Part shown: positions 9,201 to 17,800 of the stretch, piece after piece
Position numbering within the stretch: position 1 is the stretch's first letter
Layout of the letters: every line of letters starts with the position of its first letter
Assembly (NCBI GenBank): GCA_000695325.1
Contig: AVPN01000606.1
Span: forward strand, 4,923 to 28,180
Length of the DNA stretch: 23,258 nucleotides
Reading direction: 5' to 3'
From: Pleurobrachia bachei
Taxonomy: Eukaryota; Ctenophora; Tentaculata; Cydippida; Pleurobrachiidae
Notes under the pieces: generated by a model
What the model was told of the DNA's origin: nothing
Seen by the model: the letters and a program-made list of their open reading frames with translations, nothing else
Database searches by the model: none
Position numbers and translations under genes: made by a program

Positions 9201-11730
9201 TCCCTCTCGTATAATTCTATCATTCTCTCGCTCTTTCTCACTCCCATCTATTCCACGTATAAAGTCAGATCTGTAGCCCACATAATATGCAACACACAAC
9301 ACAGCTGCTGTATGGCATGATGTTACACTCCCACACACAGACATTTCACGCACAGTCTGCAACACATGACACACCCAACTATACGTATACCAGATTCAAA
9401 AATTAGGCTTCTCTGAGATGCCCAACTATACCAGACACACTACCAAAATGAAGGCGTCTCTGACACGCCGAGACAGACACTTTCACTACTGAAGTGTAGG
9501 CTTCTGTCGAGGGCATACTGTGGCTAGTGTATTTCCTTATTCCCAGGTCTGGCACGGACCAGCTGCCCCACCAGCCTCTAATTATGCATTATTATTATTA
9601 TGTTATGGATACATACTATAATATCCGAAACAAACACACTCAGGCCCGTATATATCAGGCCCTTCTTTGTAATCGATAGGAATAAATGTGACGTGGCTAA
9701 TAATAAATTCTTGGTCAGATTTCATTCGCGATAAAATGTAGTTGCTCGTGCGAGATATTGCAGTCAGTATGCAGTGCCTGACAAGTAGTTACACACTCTA
9801 CAGTGCAGCAACATGCTAAACCGGTTTTTATAATGGGATAGAGTCAGTGGAGAAAGAAAGAATGTAATGTTGTATGCAGAATACTGATGCAAGGATTAAA
9901 TGATGCAGGCCAATATTGCTCTACAGATACCAAAAGTTAACAGTTATGGAAACTCATGATATCATATCGGGAAACAACGTCATGAATGCCCTATTTTCCA
10001 ATGAATTCGAAAACACAACTTCGAAAATATACGATTTCTGGTACAGGAAAAGTCCTGGTTCCCAGATCACTTACAGTGGTTTGACATTATCACTCGGATT
10101 GCTATTCTGCTCGTGTAAAACCGATCCAAAAAGTAGTTTATTGAAGGATCAAACCTATCTCCCGTGTCTCGTTTCAATGACAGGATACCCTGAAATAAGA
10201 CATGCATTAGGATTTGGAGTCGTATGGTGCCATGCTCGACACTCTTTCTACGCTCCAAACGTAAACGTAAATTAGGGTTAGAACATATCAAATTCGACCC
10301 CCTTCTGATAAGGATTTAATAATTTAGGATTTTAGTTTCTGGTATTTTAGAATTTAGGCATTCTAGAATGAATGGGAGGCGTAATTCGATCTTCATTTGA
10401 AAGTATTAGGTTCTTTCTAGAAGTTAGGAATAGTCTAGTACAGTCGGAAGAGAGTGAGAAAGAAGGTAGAGTACAAGGGAGGTTTGAGCAGGGACCAACT
10501 AAAGCTCTTGGTGACTCATATAACGTGTCAGGTGATTCAGCCTCGTACGATGAGACCAGGTGGGTACCACCACACGTACTTCCATTCCACCTCATAGAGC
10601 AGTTCAATAACAGTAACTGTTATTACCAAGTCGATTACTTGATGATCATTTGAGGTGGGCGGGGCACAGGCGATGAGTGGGGAGCCGGGAGAGTTTTCTA
10701 TGGAAGAATGACTTCGTAAAGTGCAGAAGGGAGCATTTAGGGAGCTAAGAGTTCATATAATATGTTGTTTAGACAATTTATGGAGTATTAAGGAGAGAAG
10801 GGAGCCTCCCTTAGGGGGGTATTGAACCAGGGAGTTTTGTGTCCGATCTTGTGGTTTGTCAATTAACGGCTCTAGATGTAGTGATCCCTAGTTTGCATTG
10901 TGGTAGCATATCATGTAATAAGATTGTAATATTCATACCAAAATTTACCGCGGTCTTTGCATATTCCGAAGAATTAGATTCTAAGTTGTATAGAAAGTGC
11001 ATGCAGAGAGTGGTTGGAATAGTGGTTGGAATAGTAAGCGGGGAAATGGAGGATTGAAGGGACGAATAAAAGAAGATGGGGAAATCTCAGTGAAACAGGG
11101 CCGACCAAAGTTACTGCACTAACCTCGGCCATAGTCTCCACAACATTTTGATGTCTTCTCTTGATCTCAGCTAACTTTCTCGTAAATCTGCAATGAAATT
11201 GTAGGGGGGATTATAATGAATCTCGGTGTGTCACAAAGTCTCATAAAATATAGCTCTCAATGAGAGAGAGAGAGAGAGAGAGAGTCATTATTCCTGATTC
11301 AGTAAACGGTTGAACAAGTCCCTCTCACTATCCCTCTCCCTTGAGAGAGTGCCATAAAATGAACCGTTACACCCAAAAACTAAACATTTAAACTCGCGGA
11401 GAACTCGATTTAAAACACTGACCGGTTTAAGTTTTTCTCATCACTTCCTCCTTCCGGATAAAACTCTGAAAGTTCCTCAAAGGTCTTCAGATACATGTCC
11501 TTGACCTGTTTCACAGAATGTTGCTGTAGCAACGCATCTGGTAACATCTGTAACTCCTTGACCATATGTGATATCCGAATGGGAAGCTCCTTGTGAAGGT
11601 ACTCATAACTTTTTGAGATGTCCCCCGTTTTGCCGAATTCTGTGAGTTGTGCCACCGTTATTGGTGTAGGATGAAATCGTGCTGTCTTGTCCACGAGGGT
11701 GGTAAAATATCGAACAGATGAAAATCTCAT
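3216..11730 (-). CDS. PDK: Pyruvate dehydrogenase kinase, mitochondrial (with duplicated exon pair 6-7)
   Basis: PDK phosphorylates the E1 alpha subunit of the mitochondrial pyruvate dehydrogenase complex and switches it off. Exons on the minus strand, in order: 11730-11423, 11187-11124, 10189-10075, 8678-8520, 5634-5552, then pair B 4967-4803 and 4709-4566, pair A 3948-3784 and 3633-3490, and last 3344-3216. All junctions are GT-AG with matching phases. Using one pair gives 388 residues, the usual PDK length; both pairs together stay in frame (491 residues). Hallmarks seen: [11 protein letters not shown] in the N-terminal helical domain, [29 protein letters not shown] joined to NALRATVE (N-box), DRGVGIP (G1), STAPE, and [15 protein letters not shown] (G2), then a C-terminal DW. 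The start has a short basic N-terminus consistent with mitochondrial import. PDK is favoured over the related BCKDK by these blocks. Confidence 0.93.
3456..3474. repeat. Diverged GTCAG-type palindromic motif inserted in PDK copy A
   Basis: gccaggccggtgctctgac is a diverged member of the 19-bp palindrome family. It lies in a block of about 31 bases present in copy A between aaaatg and tgtacctg but absent at the same place in copy B (before 4561). Confidence 0.45.
3641..3660. repeat. (AG)n microsatellite
   Basis: An AG dinucleotide run lies next to the acceptor of PDK exon 7A (polypyrimidine tract on the minus strand); copy B has only a short remnant. Confidence 0.85.
4262..4357 (+). pseudogene. 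Frameshifted copy of the small MSSARA ORF
   Basis: This is the duplicate of the ORF at 5272-5397. A one-base insertion near 4325 (cagccttgg versus caggcctgg in the other copy) shifts the frame and stops it after 31 codons. The remaining 3' DNA, still similar to the other copy, is no longer in frame. It lies within PDK intron 5 on the opposite strand. Confidence 0.4.
4477..4495. repeat. 19-bp GTCAG...CTGAC palindromic motif
   Basis: gtcagggcattggcctgac: an imperfect palindrome in a block of about 65 bases present in PDK copy B and absent at the equivalent site of copy A (around 3405-3430). Confidence 0.55.
4513..4531. repeat. 19-bp GTCAG...CTGAC palindromic motif
   Basis: gtcagagcattgacctgac: second motif in the same copy-B-specific block, 36 bases after the first and in the same orientation. 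Confidence 0.55.
5272..5397 (+). CDS. Small 41-residue ORF antisense within PDK intron 5
   Basis: I do not recognise this product. The reading frame begins [18 protein letters not shown] and ends FYNVWPLN before TAA; the N-terminal half is Gln-rich and polar. It sits in a GC-rich pocket (gcgcgcc, cgcgcgtgcgc) unlike the surrounding AT-rich intron. A longer frame begins upstream at 5194, but the other duplicate has a stop there, so the later ATG is the shared one. A donor-like caggtgata inside the frame means it could also be the first exon of a plus-strand gene. It could equally be a non-coding, promoter-like GC island with a chance ORF. Confidence 0.3.
   Translation: MSSARAPQPKQVQQNFQQVIQAWTKAGYSKNNQFYNVWPLN
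5749..5764. repeat. (TAA)n microsatellite
   Basis: A short TAA trinucleotide run in PDK intron 4. Confidence 0.85.
6094..6682 (+). CDS. Possible two-exon small protein nested in PDK intron 4
   Basis: Exon 1 would be 6094-6219: the ATG directly follows an in-frame stop (tga cag atg), and 42 codons end ...NGVYRSQ at a gtacag donor. Exon 2 would be 6494-6682, beginning after ctctaag: 62 codons with [31 protein letters not shown] and ending LLGYLAIE before TGA. Both junctions are phase 0, giving 104 residues. The first exon is basic ([11 protein letters not shown]) and predicted helical; the second alternates hydrophobic residues as in a small beta-rich fold. Coding-like composition and two consistent exons favour a real gene, but I cannot assign a family. 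A weak resemblance to the helix-then-strands layout of Sm-like proteins such as Gemin7 is not enough to name it. Confidence 0.4.
6394..6412. repeat. Near-perfect 19-bp palindrome
   Basis: ggcccccta c tagggggcc: nine-base arms with a one-base centre, followed by another ccctag run. It lies in the proposed intron of the small two-exon gene. Confidence 0.6.
7198..7437 (+). pseudogene. NUDT9-like ADP-ribose pyrophosphatase, terminal exon or fragment
   Basis: The frame following an acceptor at 7195-7197 (ttacag) encodes a C-terminus typical of NUDT9 and the NUDT9-H domain of TRPM2: [12 protein letters not shown], then [28 protein letters not shown] and final AHW before TAG. These proteins bind or hydrolyse ADP-ribose. 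GDDAG and AHW are NUDT9-like, while TVAV and YANH recall TRPM2. The upstream Nudix box and the rest of the enzyme were not found on this strand of the window. It is therefore either the last exon of a gene whose other exons I missed, or a broken copy stranded in PDK intron 4. The preserved frame suggests recent origin or use. Confidence 0.6.
7523..8185 (-). CDS. Intronless 220-residue ORF, possibly transposon ORF1/gag-like
   Basis: This is the longest uninterrupted ORF in the window and it has no introns, unlike its neighbours. The N-terminal half is polar; the middle ([20 protein letters not shown]) is heptad-like and may form a coiled coil. The C-terminal 60 residues ([37 protein letters not shown]) read like a small RRM-type fold, a layout seen in gag-like/ORF1 proteins of retroelements. 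No zinc knuckle, reverse transcriptase or terminal repeats were found beside it. It lies in PDK intron 4, in the same orientation as PDK. The retroelement assignment is inference; it could be a domesticated or host-specific gene. Confidence 0.5.
   Translation of the reverse strand: MQYMKINDVEITSKDEFDRALKTLTFNNSCSGEGVLDRLRVGGDAPKFNKDQAWELLRAAYSLIPDNPRVREDSGVSSVLDTSQGASVADVLRESFESLKKELFAVVEQKVEDKVSELQGRKGDVLEDKGPVAPVRRYVDIRLDNCDDEGTTPVCPKTQWTEVVKPQVEKALKGVPVLNAVVNKGSVRLSFQNEDQLKEANDVLPPALIILNKTPLTHAK
8679..10074 (-). other. PDK intron 3, no gene recognised
   Basis: The stretch is simple-sequence rich: tctctctccctctcg occurs twice near 9161-9210 in a local duplication, and CA-rich stretches follow near 9290-9370. 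No exon with conserved content was seen on either strand. Confidence 0.5.
10190..11123 (-). other. PDK intron 2, no gene recognised
   Basis: A plus-strand ORF at 10372-10653 (93 codons) has no recognisable motif and low-complexity charged composition, so I do not call it. The rest is AT-rich intron. Confidence 0.45.
11262..11284. repeat. (GA)n microsatellite
   Basis: A GA dinucleotide run in PDK intron 1. Confidence 0.9.
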
Positions 11731-12540
11731 TGCTAAAGTCTATAGGAATTAGTTTTGGGGGCAGTTAGATAAGGTTTTTTGAATTATGTCCATTGATCAA
11801 TGAATAATTAAGCACACACATATTATATAATAAAACGAGCAAAACGAAAATCTCCTGATTTCTGATAAGGGCCCACGTTTTCTAAGTAGAGCTTAGCTTC
11901 TCTCTGTAGTTTGTGTGCGAGCTCCGTTTTAAAGGTAATGCCACATATGTGGAGACTGGAGATGGGCTAACGACCAACCAGTGGTCACTGGGCACTGGGC
12001 AGGGAATCATTCTCTTTGGGTAGTGTGTGCGTGTCTCTCTCTCTAGTCTCTCTGTTTTGAAAGTAATGCCAGTGGAGATGGGCTAACAATCAATCAGTGG
12101 CCAACATGGAAATTAAAATAATATTTAACGGCCCTTAAAGCTCCCTCCCTCCGGTCCCTCTCTGAGCGGGCGAGTAGTCATTATTCCTGTTTCTCTCCAT
12201 CTTTAACTGAGTCATCATTCCTCTCCCTCCCTCTAAGCAGTGAGCGGGCAAGGAGTCATTGTTTCAAAACCTTCCAAAAGTTAGTGTTTTATTAAACTTA
12301 CTGGGCGCTCACAAGACTATTTCATAATTGGAGTCTCGATAGCTGATCCACTACCGAGACCGAGTTAAATTGATAATGCTTACTGCAAAAAGGATTTATT
12401 TGAAGTTTATCAAACTTTAGTCACTAGTCAGCCCACATTTTTCCATGTGGCGATGACAAATGATCAGATTGATCAGCGGAGGATTCGATTACTGGTGGGC
12501 AACACCCGGGGGCAACATGAAAAAATGGTGGAACGTAACG
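11731..12540. other. Intergenic region between divergent PDK and vWD-type genes
   Basis: PDK transcription starts leftward and the secreted-protein gene rightward from this stretch, so it should hold both promoters. A degenerate local duplication is visible: about 11928-12000 (ggagatgggctaac, aaccagtgg) is echoed at about 12055-12105 (ggagatgggctaac, aatcagtgg). The motif gagcgggc with gagtcatt also recurs near 12165 and 12245. Confidence 0.45.
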
Positions 12541-13367
12541 ATATTTAAGAGCTATGATCGACGCTCAAACCCTCAATCATGATCAATACTTTATTGCTGT
12601 TGTCAGTGCTTTTAGCCACAGGTAATCTTCCGTAGCTATAAAACAGCTCTCTAACATCCGACTTCTCTTCTCTAATTCCCAATTGTATTATCGAGACACA
12701 TGAAAATCCCAATGAATCCCAATATCTCAGGTTGGGCTGAGTGCAACAAACTCTTTCACGATGGTATCGAACTTTCCTTTACCATGGATGCTCCGAATCA
12801 TGGGAATGCGGCCGTGTACTGGGGGAACGGAAGACCCGATGCCTTTGGAGAAATCGACCGATCTGTCGCCCCGGCGTAAGTTGAAGTTTTAGTTTTACAG
12901 TTAACATGATGTGTTTGGATTGATCTGTGAGTGTGCAAAACCAGATAACAACAAGGTTTCTTTTTCAGGACTGGTTACATCAACTTCCCGGACGATCGAG
13001 TTTACAAGTTTTGGGTTAGAGAGGATGAGGACAGAATCTATTGGGATGCTGACCAAGGTGGCCATTACTGGCCTATTGACCGGAAAGAAGGCTGTGTTGA
13101 AGTGACATGCAGCGATGAGTCAGGGAAGGAGTACAGTGAAGGTGACAACTATGTCGATGACGCTGGAAAAACCTGTACCTGTGAGTCCGAGGGATCTTTT
13201 ACTTGTGTCTGTGCTGAGGGTGATGATTGCAAAGAAGATGTTGCGGGATGTGACAAGTTGTTTTATAATGGGATCACATTTTCCATGGAATCGGGGAAAG
13301 CGGCAGTGTACTGGGGGAACGGACGACCCGATGCCTTTGGAGAAATCGACCGATCTGTCGCCCCGGC
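12201..13367 (+). repeat. 5' duplication unit 1 (promoter, signal peptide, exons 2-3)
   Basis: This stretch matches 13671-14836 nearly base for base from ctttaactgagtcatc onward, apart from small indels and two complement blocks (see findings). With the short-copy tail to 13670, the unit period is 1470 bases. Within unit 1 there is also an internal 492-base tandem repeat: the end of exon 2, intron 2 and most of exon 3 recur as the end of exon 3, intron 3 and exon 4. Confidence 0.9.
12542..12549 (+). promoter_or_regulatory. TATA-like box of short copy
   Basis: tatttaag lies 30 to 37 bases before the signal-peptide ATG and is identical in the second copy. The 5' leader would be very short if this is the true TATA element. 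Confidence 0.35.
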
Positions 13368-13680
13368 GTAAGTTGAAGTTTTAGTTTTACAGTTAACATG
13401 ATGTGTTTGGATTGATCTGTGAGTGTGCAAAACCAGATAACAACAAGGTTTCTTTTTCAGGACTGGTTACATCAACTTCCCGGACGATCGAGTTTACAAG
13501 TTTTGGGTTAGAGAGGATGAGGACAGAATCTATTGGGATGCAGACCAAGGTGGTCATTACTGGCCTATTGACCGGAAAGAAGGCTGTGTTGAAGTGACAT
13601 GCAGCGATGAGTCAGGGAAGGAGTACAGTGAAGGTGACAACTATGTCGATGACGCTGGAAAAACCTGTACCTTTAACTGA
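12579..13680 (+). CDS. Truncated secreted modular protein (short 5' copy)
   Basis: Exons 12579-12621, 12731-12875, 12969-13367 and 13461-13680 splice in frame to 268 residues. Exon 1 encodes the signal peptide MINTLLLLSVLLATG. Two modules follow. Each has a conserved part (KLF.DGI, AAVYWGNGRPDAFGEIDRSV, an intron at A|TGY, INFPDDRVYKFWVRE, then IYWDADQGGHYWP) joined to a cysteine-rich VWC-like part (VTCSDESGKEYSEGDNY, GKTCTC). The last exon stops (TFN, then TGA at 13678-13680) exactly where the next duplication unit begins, so the stop is created by the duplication junction. It lacks vWD, C8, TIL and Ig parts. It may yield a short secreted protein or be a non-functional 5' duplicate whose promoter reads into the full gene. 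Confidence 0.65.
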
Positions 13681-14836
13681 GTCATCATTCCTCTCCCTCC
13701 CTCTAAGCAGTGAGCGGGCAAGGAGTCATTGTTTCAAAACCTTCCAAAAGTTAGTGTTTTATTAAACTTTCTGGGCGCTCACAAGACTATTTCATAGATG
13801 GAGTCTCATCGCTGATCCACTACCGACTGGCTCAATTTAACTATTACGAATGACGTTTTTCCTAAATAAACTTCAAAATCAAACTTTAGTCACTAGTCAG
13901 CCCACATTTTTCCATGTGGCGATGACAAATGATCAGATTGATCAGCGGAGGATTCGATTACTGGTGGGCAACACCCGGGGGCAACATGAAAAAATGGTGG
14001 AACGTAACGATATTTAAGAGCTATGATCGACGCTCAAACCCTCAATCATGATCAATACTTTATTGCTGTTGTCAGTGCTTTTAGCCACAGGTAATCTTCC
14101 GTAGCTATAAAACAGCTCTCTAACATCCGACTTCTCTTCTCTAATTCCCAATTGTATTATCGAGACACATGAAAATCCCAATGAATCCCAATATCTCAGG
14201 TTGGGCTGAGTGCAACAAACTCTTTCACGATGGTATCGAACTTTCCTTTACCATGGATGCTCCGAATCATGGGAATGCGGCCGTGTACTGGGGGAACGGA
14301 AGACCCGATGCCTTTGGAGAAATCGACCGATCTGTCGCCCCGGCGTAAGTTGAAGTTTTAGTTTTACAGTTAACATGATGTGTTTGGATTGATCTGTGAG
14401 TGTGCAAAACCAGATAACAACAAGGTTTCTTTTTCAGGACTGGTTACAAGTTGAAGGGCCTGCTAGCTCAAATGTTCAAAACCCAATCTCTCCTACTCAA
14501 CAGGATCTATTGGGATGCTGACTTAGGTGGTCATTACTGGCCTATTGACCGGAAAGAAGGCTGTGTTGAAGTGACATGCAGCGATGAGTCAGGGAAGGAG
14601 TACAGTGAAGGTGACAACTATGTCGATGACGCTGGAAAAACCTGTACCTGTGAGTCCGAGGGATCTTTTACTTGTGTCTGTGCTGAGGGTGATGATTGCA
14701 AAGAAGATGTTGCGGGATGTGACAAGTTGTTTTATAATGGGATCACATTTTCCATGGAATCGGGCAAGGCGGCAGTGTACTGGGGGAATGGACGACCCGA
14801 TGCCTTTGGAGAAATCGACCGATCTGTTTACCCAGC
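13671..14836 (+). repeat. 5' duplication unit 2 (promoter and exons 1-3 of full gene)
   Basis: Second copy of the unit at 12201-13367, offset by about 1470 bases. Two blocks, 13827-13877 and 14449-14498, are replaced by the un-reversed complement of the unit 1 sequence; elsewhere identity is almost complete, and small differences cluster around these blocks. Identity falls off at the end of exon 3 (RSVYPA instead of RSVAPA). Confidence 0.9.
14011..14018 (+). promoter_or_regulatory. TATA-like box of full gene
   Basis: The same tatttaag as in unit 1, about 30 bases before the ATG at 14048. Because the two promoters are identical, both copies should share expression unless the altered block upstream matters. 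Confidence 0.35.
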
Positions 14837-17800
14837 GTAAGTTTTAGGTTTACAGTTAAATCGACATGATGTGTTTGGCTGTGTCTGCGTAGTGTGCAAA
14901 ACCAGATAACAAGTTACAAGGTTTCTTTTCAGGACTGGTTACATCAACTTCCCGGACGATCGAGTTTACAAGTTTTGGGTTAGAGAGGATGAGGACAGAA
15001 TCTATTGGGATGCAGACCAAGGTGGTCATTACTGGCCTATTGACCGGAAAGAAGGGTGTGTTGAAGTGACATGTAATGATGAGTCAGGAAATGAGTACAG
15101 TGCAGGAGATAGTTTTGTTGATGATGATGGACAAACCTGTACCTGTGAATCCGAGGGATCTTTTGCCTGTGTCTGTGGCGAGGAAGTGTCTTGTGAGGGA
15201 GGAATGGTACCCTGGACAAATGAGGAAACCTGTGAAACGCAGTGCATTTCAAGTGAGTTTGTGGTTGCCATAGTAACGACCCATGACGACTGGTTGTCAT
15301 GATAGATAGATAATTTAATTTCATATTTCTAGGTCCTGGCATGACGAGATCGAGCCCACTAGGAGTGATGTCCTGTAAGCTACCCTGGATCTACGATTTC
15401 CATGGAACTTGCACCTACCAGGCAGCTAGCTGTGACAACTTTGTGGTATGTATTGTACCAGTCATTGCTGGATTTGTGCCGAAATATTAATATTTCTTGC
15501 TACAAGAATATCATATGATATGAATATGATATGATCAAAACCGCTAATCACAATATGATTTAGGTTAACTTCAAAAACGTTGATTTCTACAACCGAGCAC
15601 CACGGTACACCAAACGGGCGGAGCTCGTTTTCAAGGGAAGGACATTTGCCGTTGCGGCCGGATACAGTGCCACAGTTGACGGGGAGGAGGTACAGGTTCC
15701 CTACGTGAAAACCTATACTAATGGTGATACCGTCAGTATTATGAACAAGTAAGTTTGAATCATCGATTTGTTTAATCCCGGTTAGCTGTGTATTTGTAAG
15801 ATTGAACGTATAATTGTCAACAGTATTCAATTAATTTGACTGCCTATTAAAGCAAAAAAATCGTTACAGCGGTCAGTTAGAGATCATCCTGACCCAGAAA
15901 AACCGTTCACCGGCCGTCCGAATCCGAGGTAACAACGCAGGTAACTACATCGACGCCGAGGTCTGGCTCCACGGATCGTGTGCCACCGAAACTGAGGGTC
16001 TGTGTGGAAGTTACAATGGGGACAGTGGAGATGATCTAACTGGGGGATCTCCTAACACCCTGGGAACACTGTTTGAGCATTATGACGAGGACTGCCCAGC
16101 CCCACCTGACCCGTATCATCCGTGTGATGATGTACCTGATGGTTATGCCACCGCTGAGGCAATCTGCAAGGATCTCAAAGGTACCCGTACACGTGATATT
16201 TGGATGTTGATCCAATTTGTGCATAATGATCCAATTCTAATTTCTATTTGGTGACGCAGTCACCCATACACCTCCCACGCAAAGCGCAGCAAAACAACGA
16301 GTTGTGGAGAGGTGACTGAGCCACCAAAATTTCTATGACTGCAGCCAAATCATGAACCTTGTTCTAGGTGCCCCCTTCTCCTCATGTCACGACACACTAT
16401 CTATTGGGGACAGTGATGGAGGAATCTACAGTAACTGTATGACGGATGTGTGCAACTGTTGGGGCGATGCTAGTTGTGCTTGCTCCCAATACGATAGCTA
16501 CGCCTCAACCTGTATTGATGCCGGTATTGATCTGGCTAACTGGAGGGAGAGCGTCTCTTATTGTCGTAAGTTCAACGATCGTAGAAAAACAGAAAAATCC
16601 CGGTATATTGACAGATATTAACCAATAATCAATATAACCTGTATCGCTCTATGAAAGCATGAAACATTTCTTCTACAGCATACGAGTGTCCGACAGGACT
16701 CAAATACGCCTCGGCCGCCCCGACTCCAGCACCTACCTGTCTAAACAAGAGCCCCAAGCAAACCGGTACTGCCAGGGGGTGTTTCTGTCCTGATGACCAG
16801 TATCTCCAGGATGGTGTCTGTGTAGAGAGCAATGAGTGCAAGTGCCTCTTCGAGGGAACCTTCTATGAGGTGTGTATTTAATAAAGCGAACCGCTTGCAC
16901 ACAAATCAGAGCATTTCTCGTGCATCAATTCAAAACTTGAAGTCGAACGCCCCCGGTTCGCTTTCTTAAAAATCGGACTTTACAAACTTATAAAGTAGGA
17001 AGTATTGTATTAATATATAATAGTGGACGCTTGATGTATCATTTTTAAAAAGCTGAACTGCAATTTTCCTGAAATTTATTTAGAACAGCTGCAATTTCCC
17101 TGATAACTATTTAAAATTCTGTAAATTCCCTAGAACGGAGACCAAGTTGTGGAAGAGGGATCATGTAAGATGTGCACCTGCGGTGACGCTGGTGAGATGA
17201 GCTGCTCTGAAATGACATGCCCGACCCTTGATTGTAGCGGGGACAGCATCGAAGCTTCAGACCCTGAAAAGTGTTGCTCATTCTGTACTGACGATTGGGT
17301 GCGAGTGGTCGGGTCCAGCAATGTGTCGGTTGCCTACGGACAGAGTGCCACATTCAATGTAGAGATCCTTACCAAAGGTGTTAAAAGGAAGGATAAAATC
17401 TGGACCATGGGAGGAGATAGCGTGAAGGGTGTTACCAATAACAGGTAGGAAACTATTTATTGACTCTAAGAATAGAAGAGTTGGGTGCGGTGATTGTTTC
17501 ATTATTCATATCATTATTCATTTCCTCTCGTCTAGGTTGACATTGAAGAGGAAAAACCTAAAGGTTGAAGACAGCGGTTCGTACGAGTTTACTGCAACAA
17601 AAGGAGATAGCAGTAAGACAGTTGTCTTCACTCTGAACGTCCTGATCCCCCAAGAGCCCCAGTTTAAAGTAACAGCCGCAACCACTGAGGTGGAGTGCAA
17701 ACCAAAAGCACCAAAGAACACATGTCGGCTGTACTTTGACATTGAATCACTAGAAGGAAAGGTAAGCGATCGGAGTATCGATATGAATAACATCAATCTT

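Noticed and set aside
9916-10275. 119-codon plus-strand ORF
   Set aside because: It is the antisense shadow of PDK exon 3 (10075-10189) with no recognisable motif.
10372-10653. 93-codon plus-strand ORF in PDK intron 2
   Set aside because: No motif, charged low-complexity composition and an overlapping minus-strand ORF of similar length; likely chance.
13827-13877. Explanation of the altered blocks as simple inversions
   Set aside because: An inversion would give the reverse complement; here base order is kept, so an inversion does not fit.
16246-16330. tRNA- or SINE-like interpretation of the intron 7 element
   Set aside because: No A-box/B-box or cloverleaf could be drawn; terminal inverted repeats fit a foldback element better.
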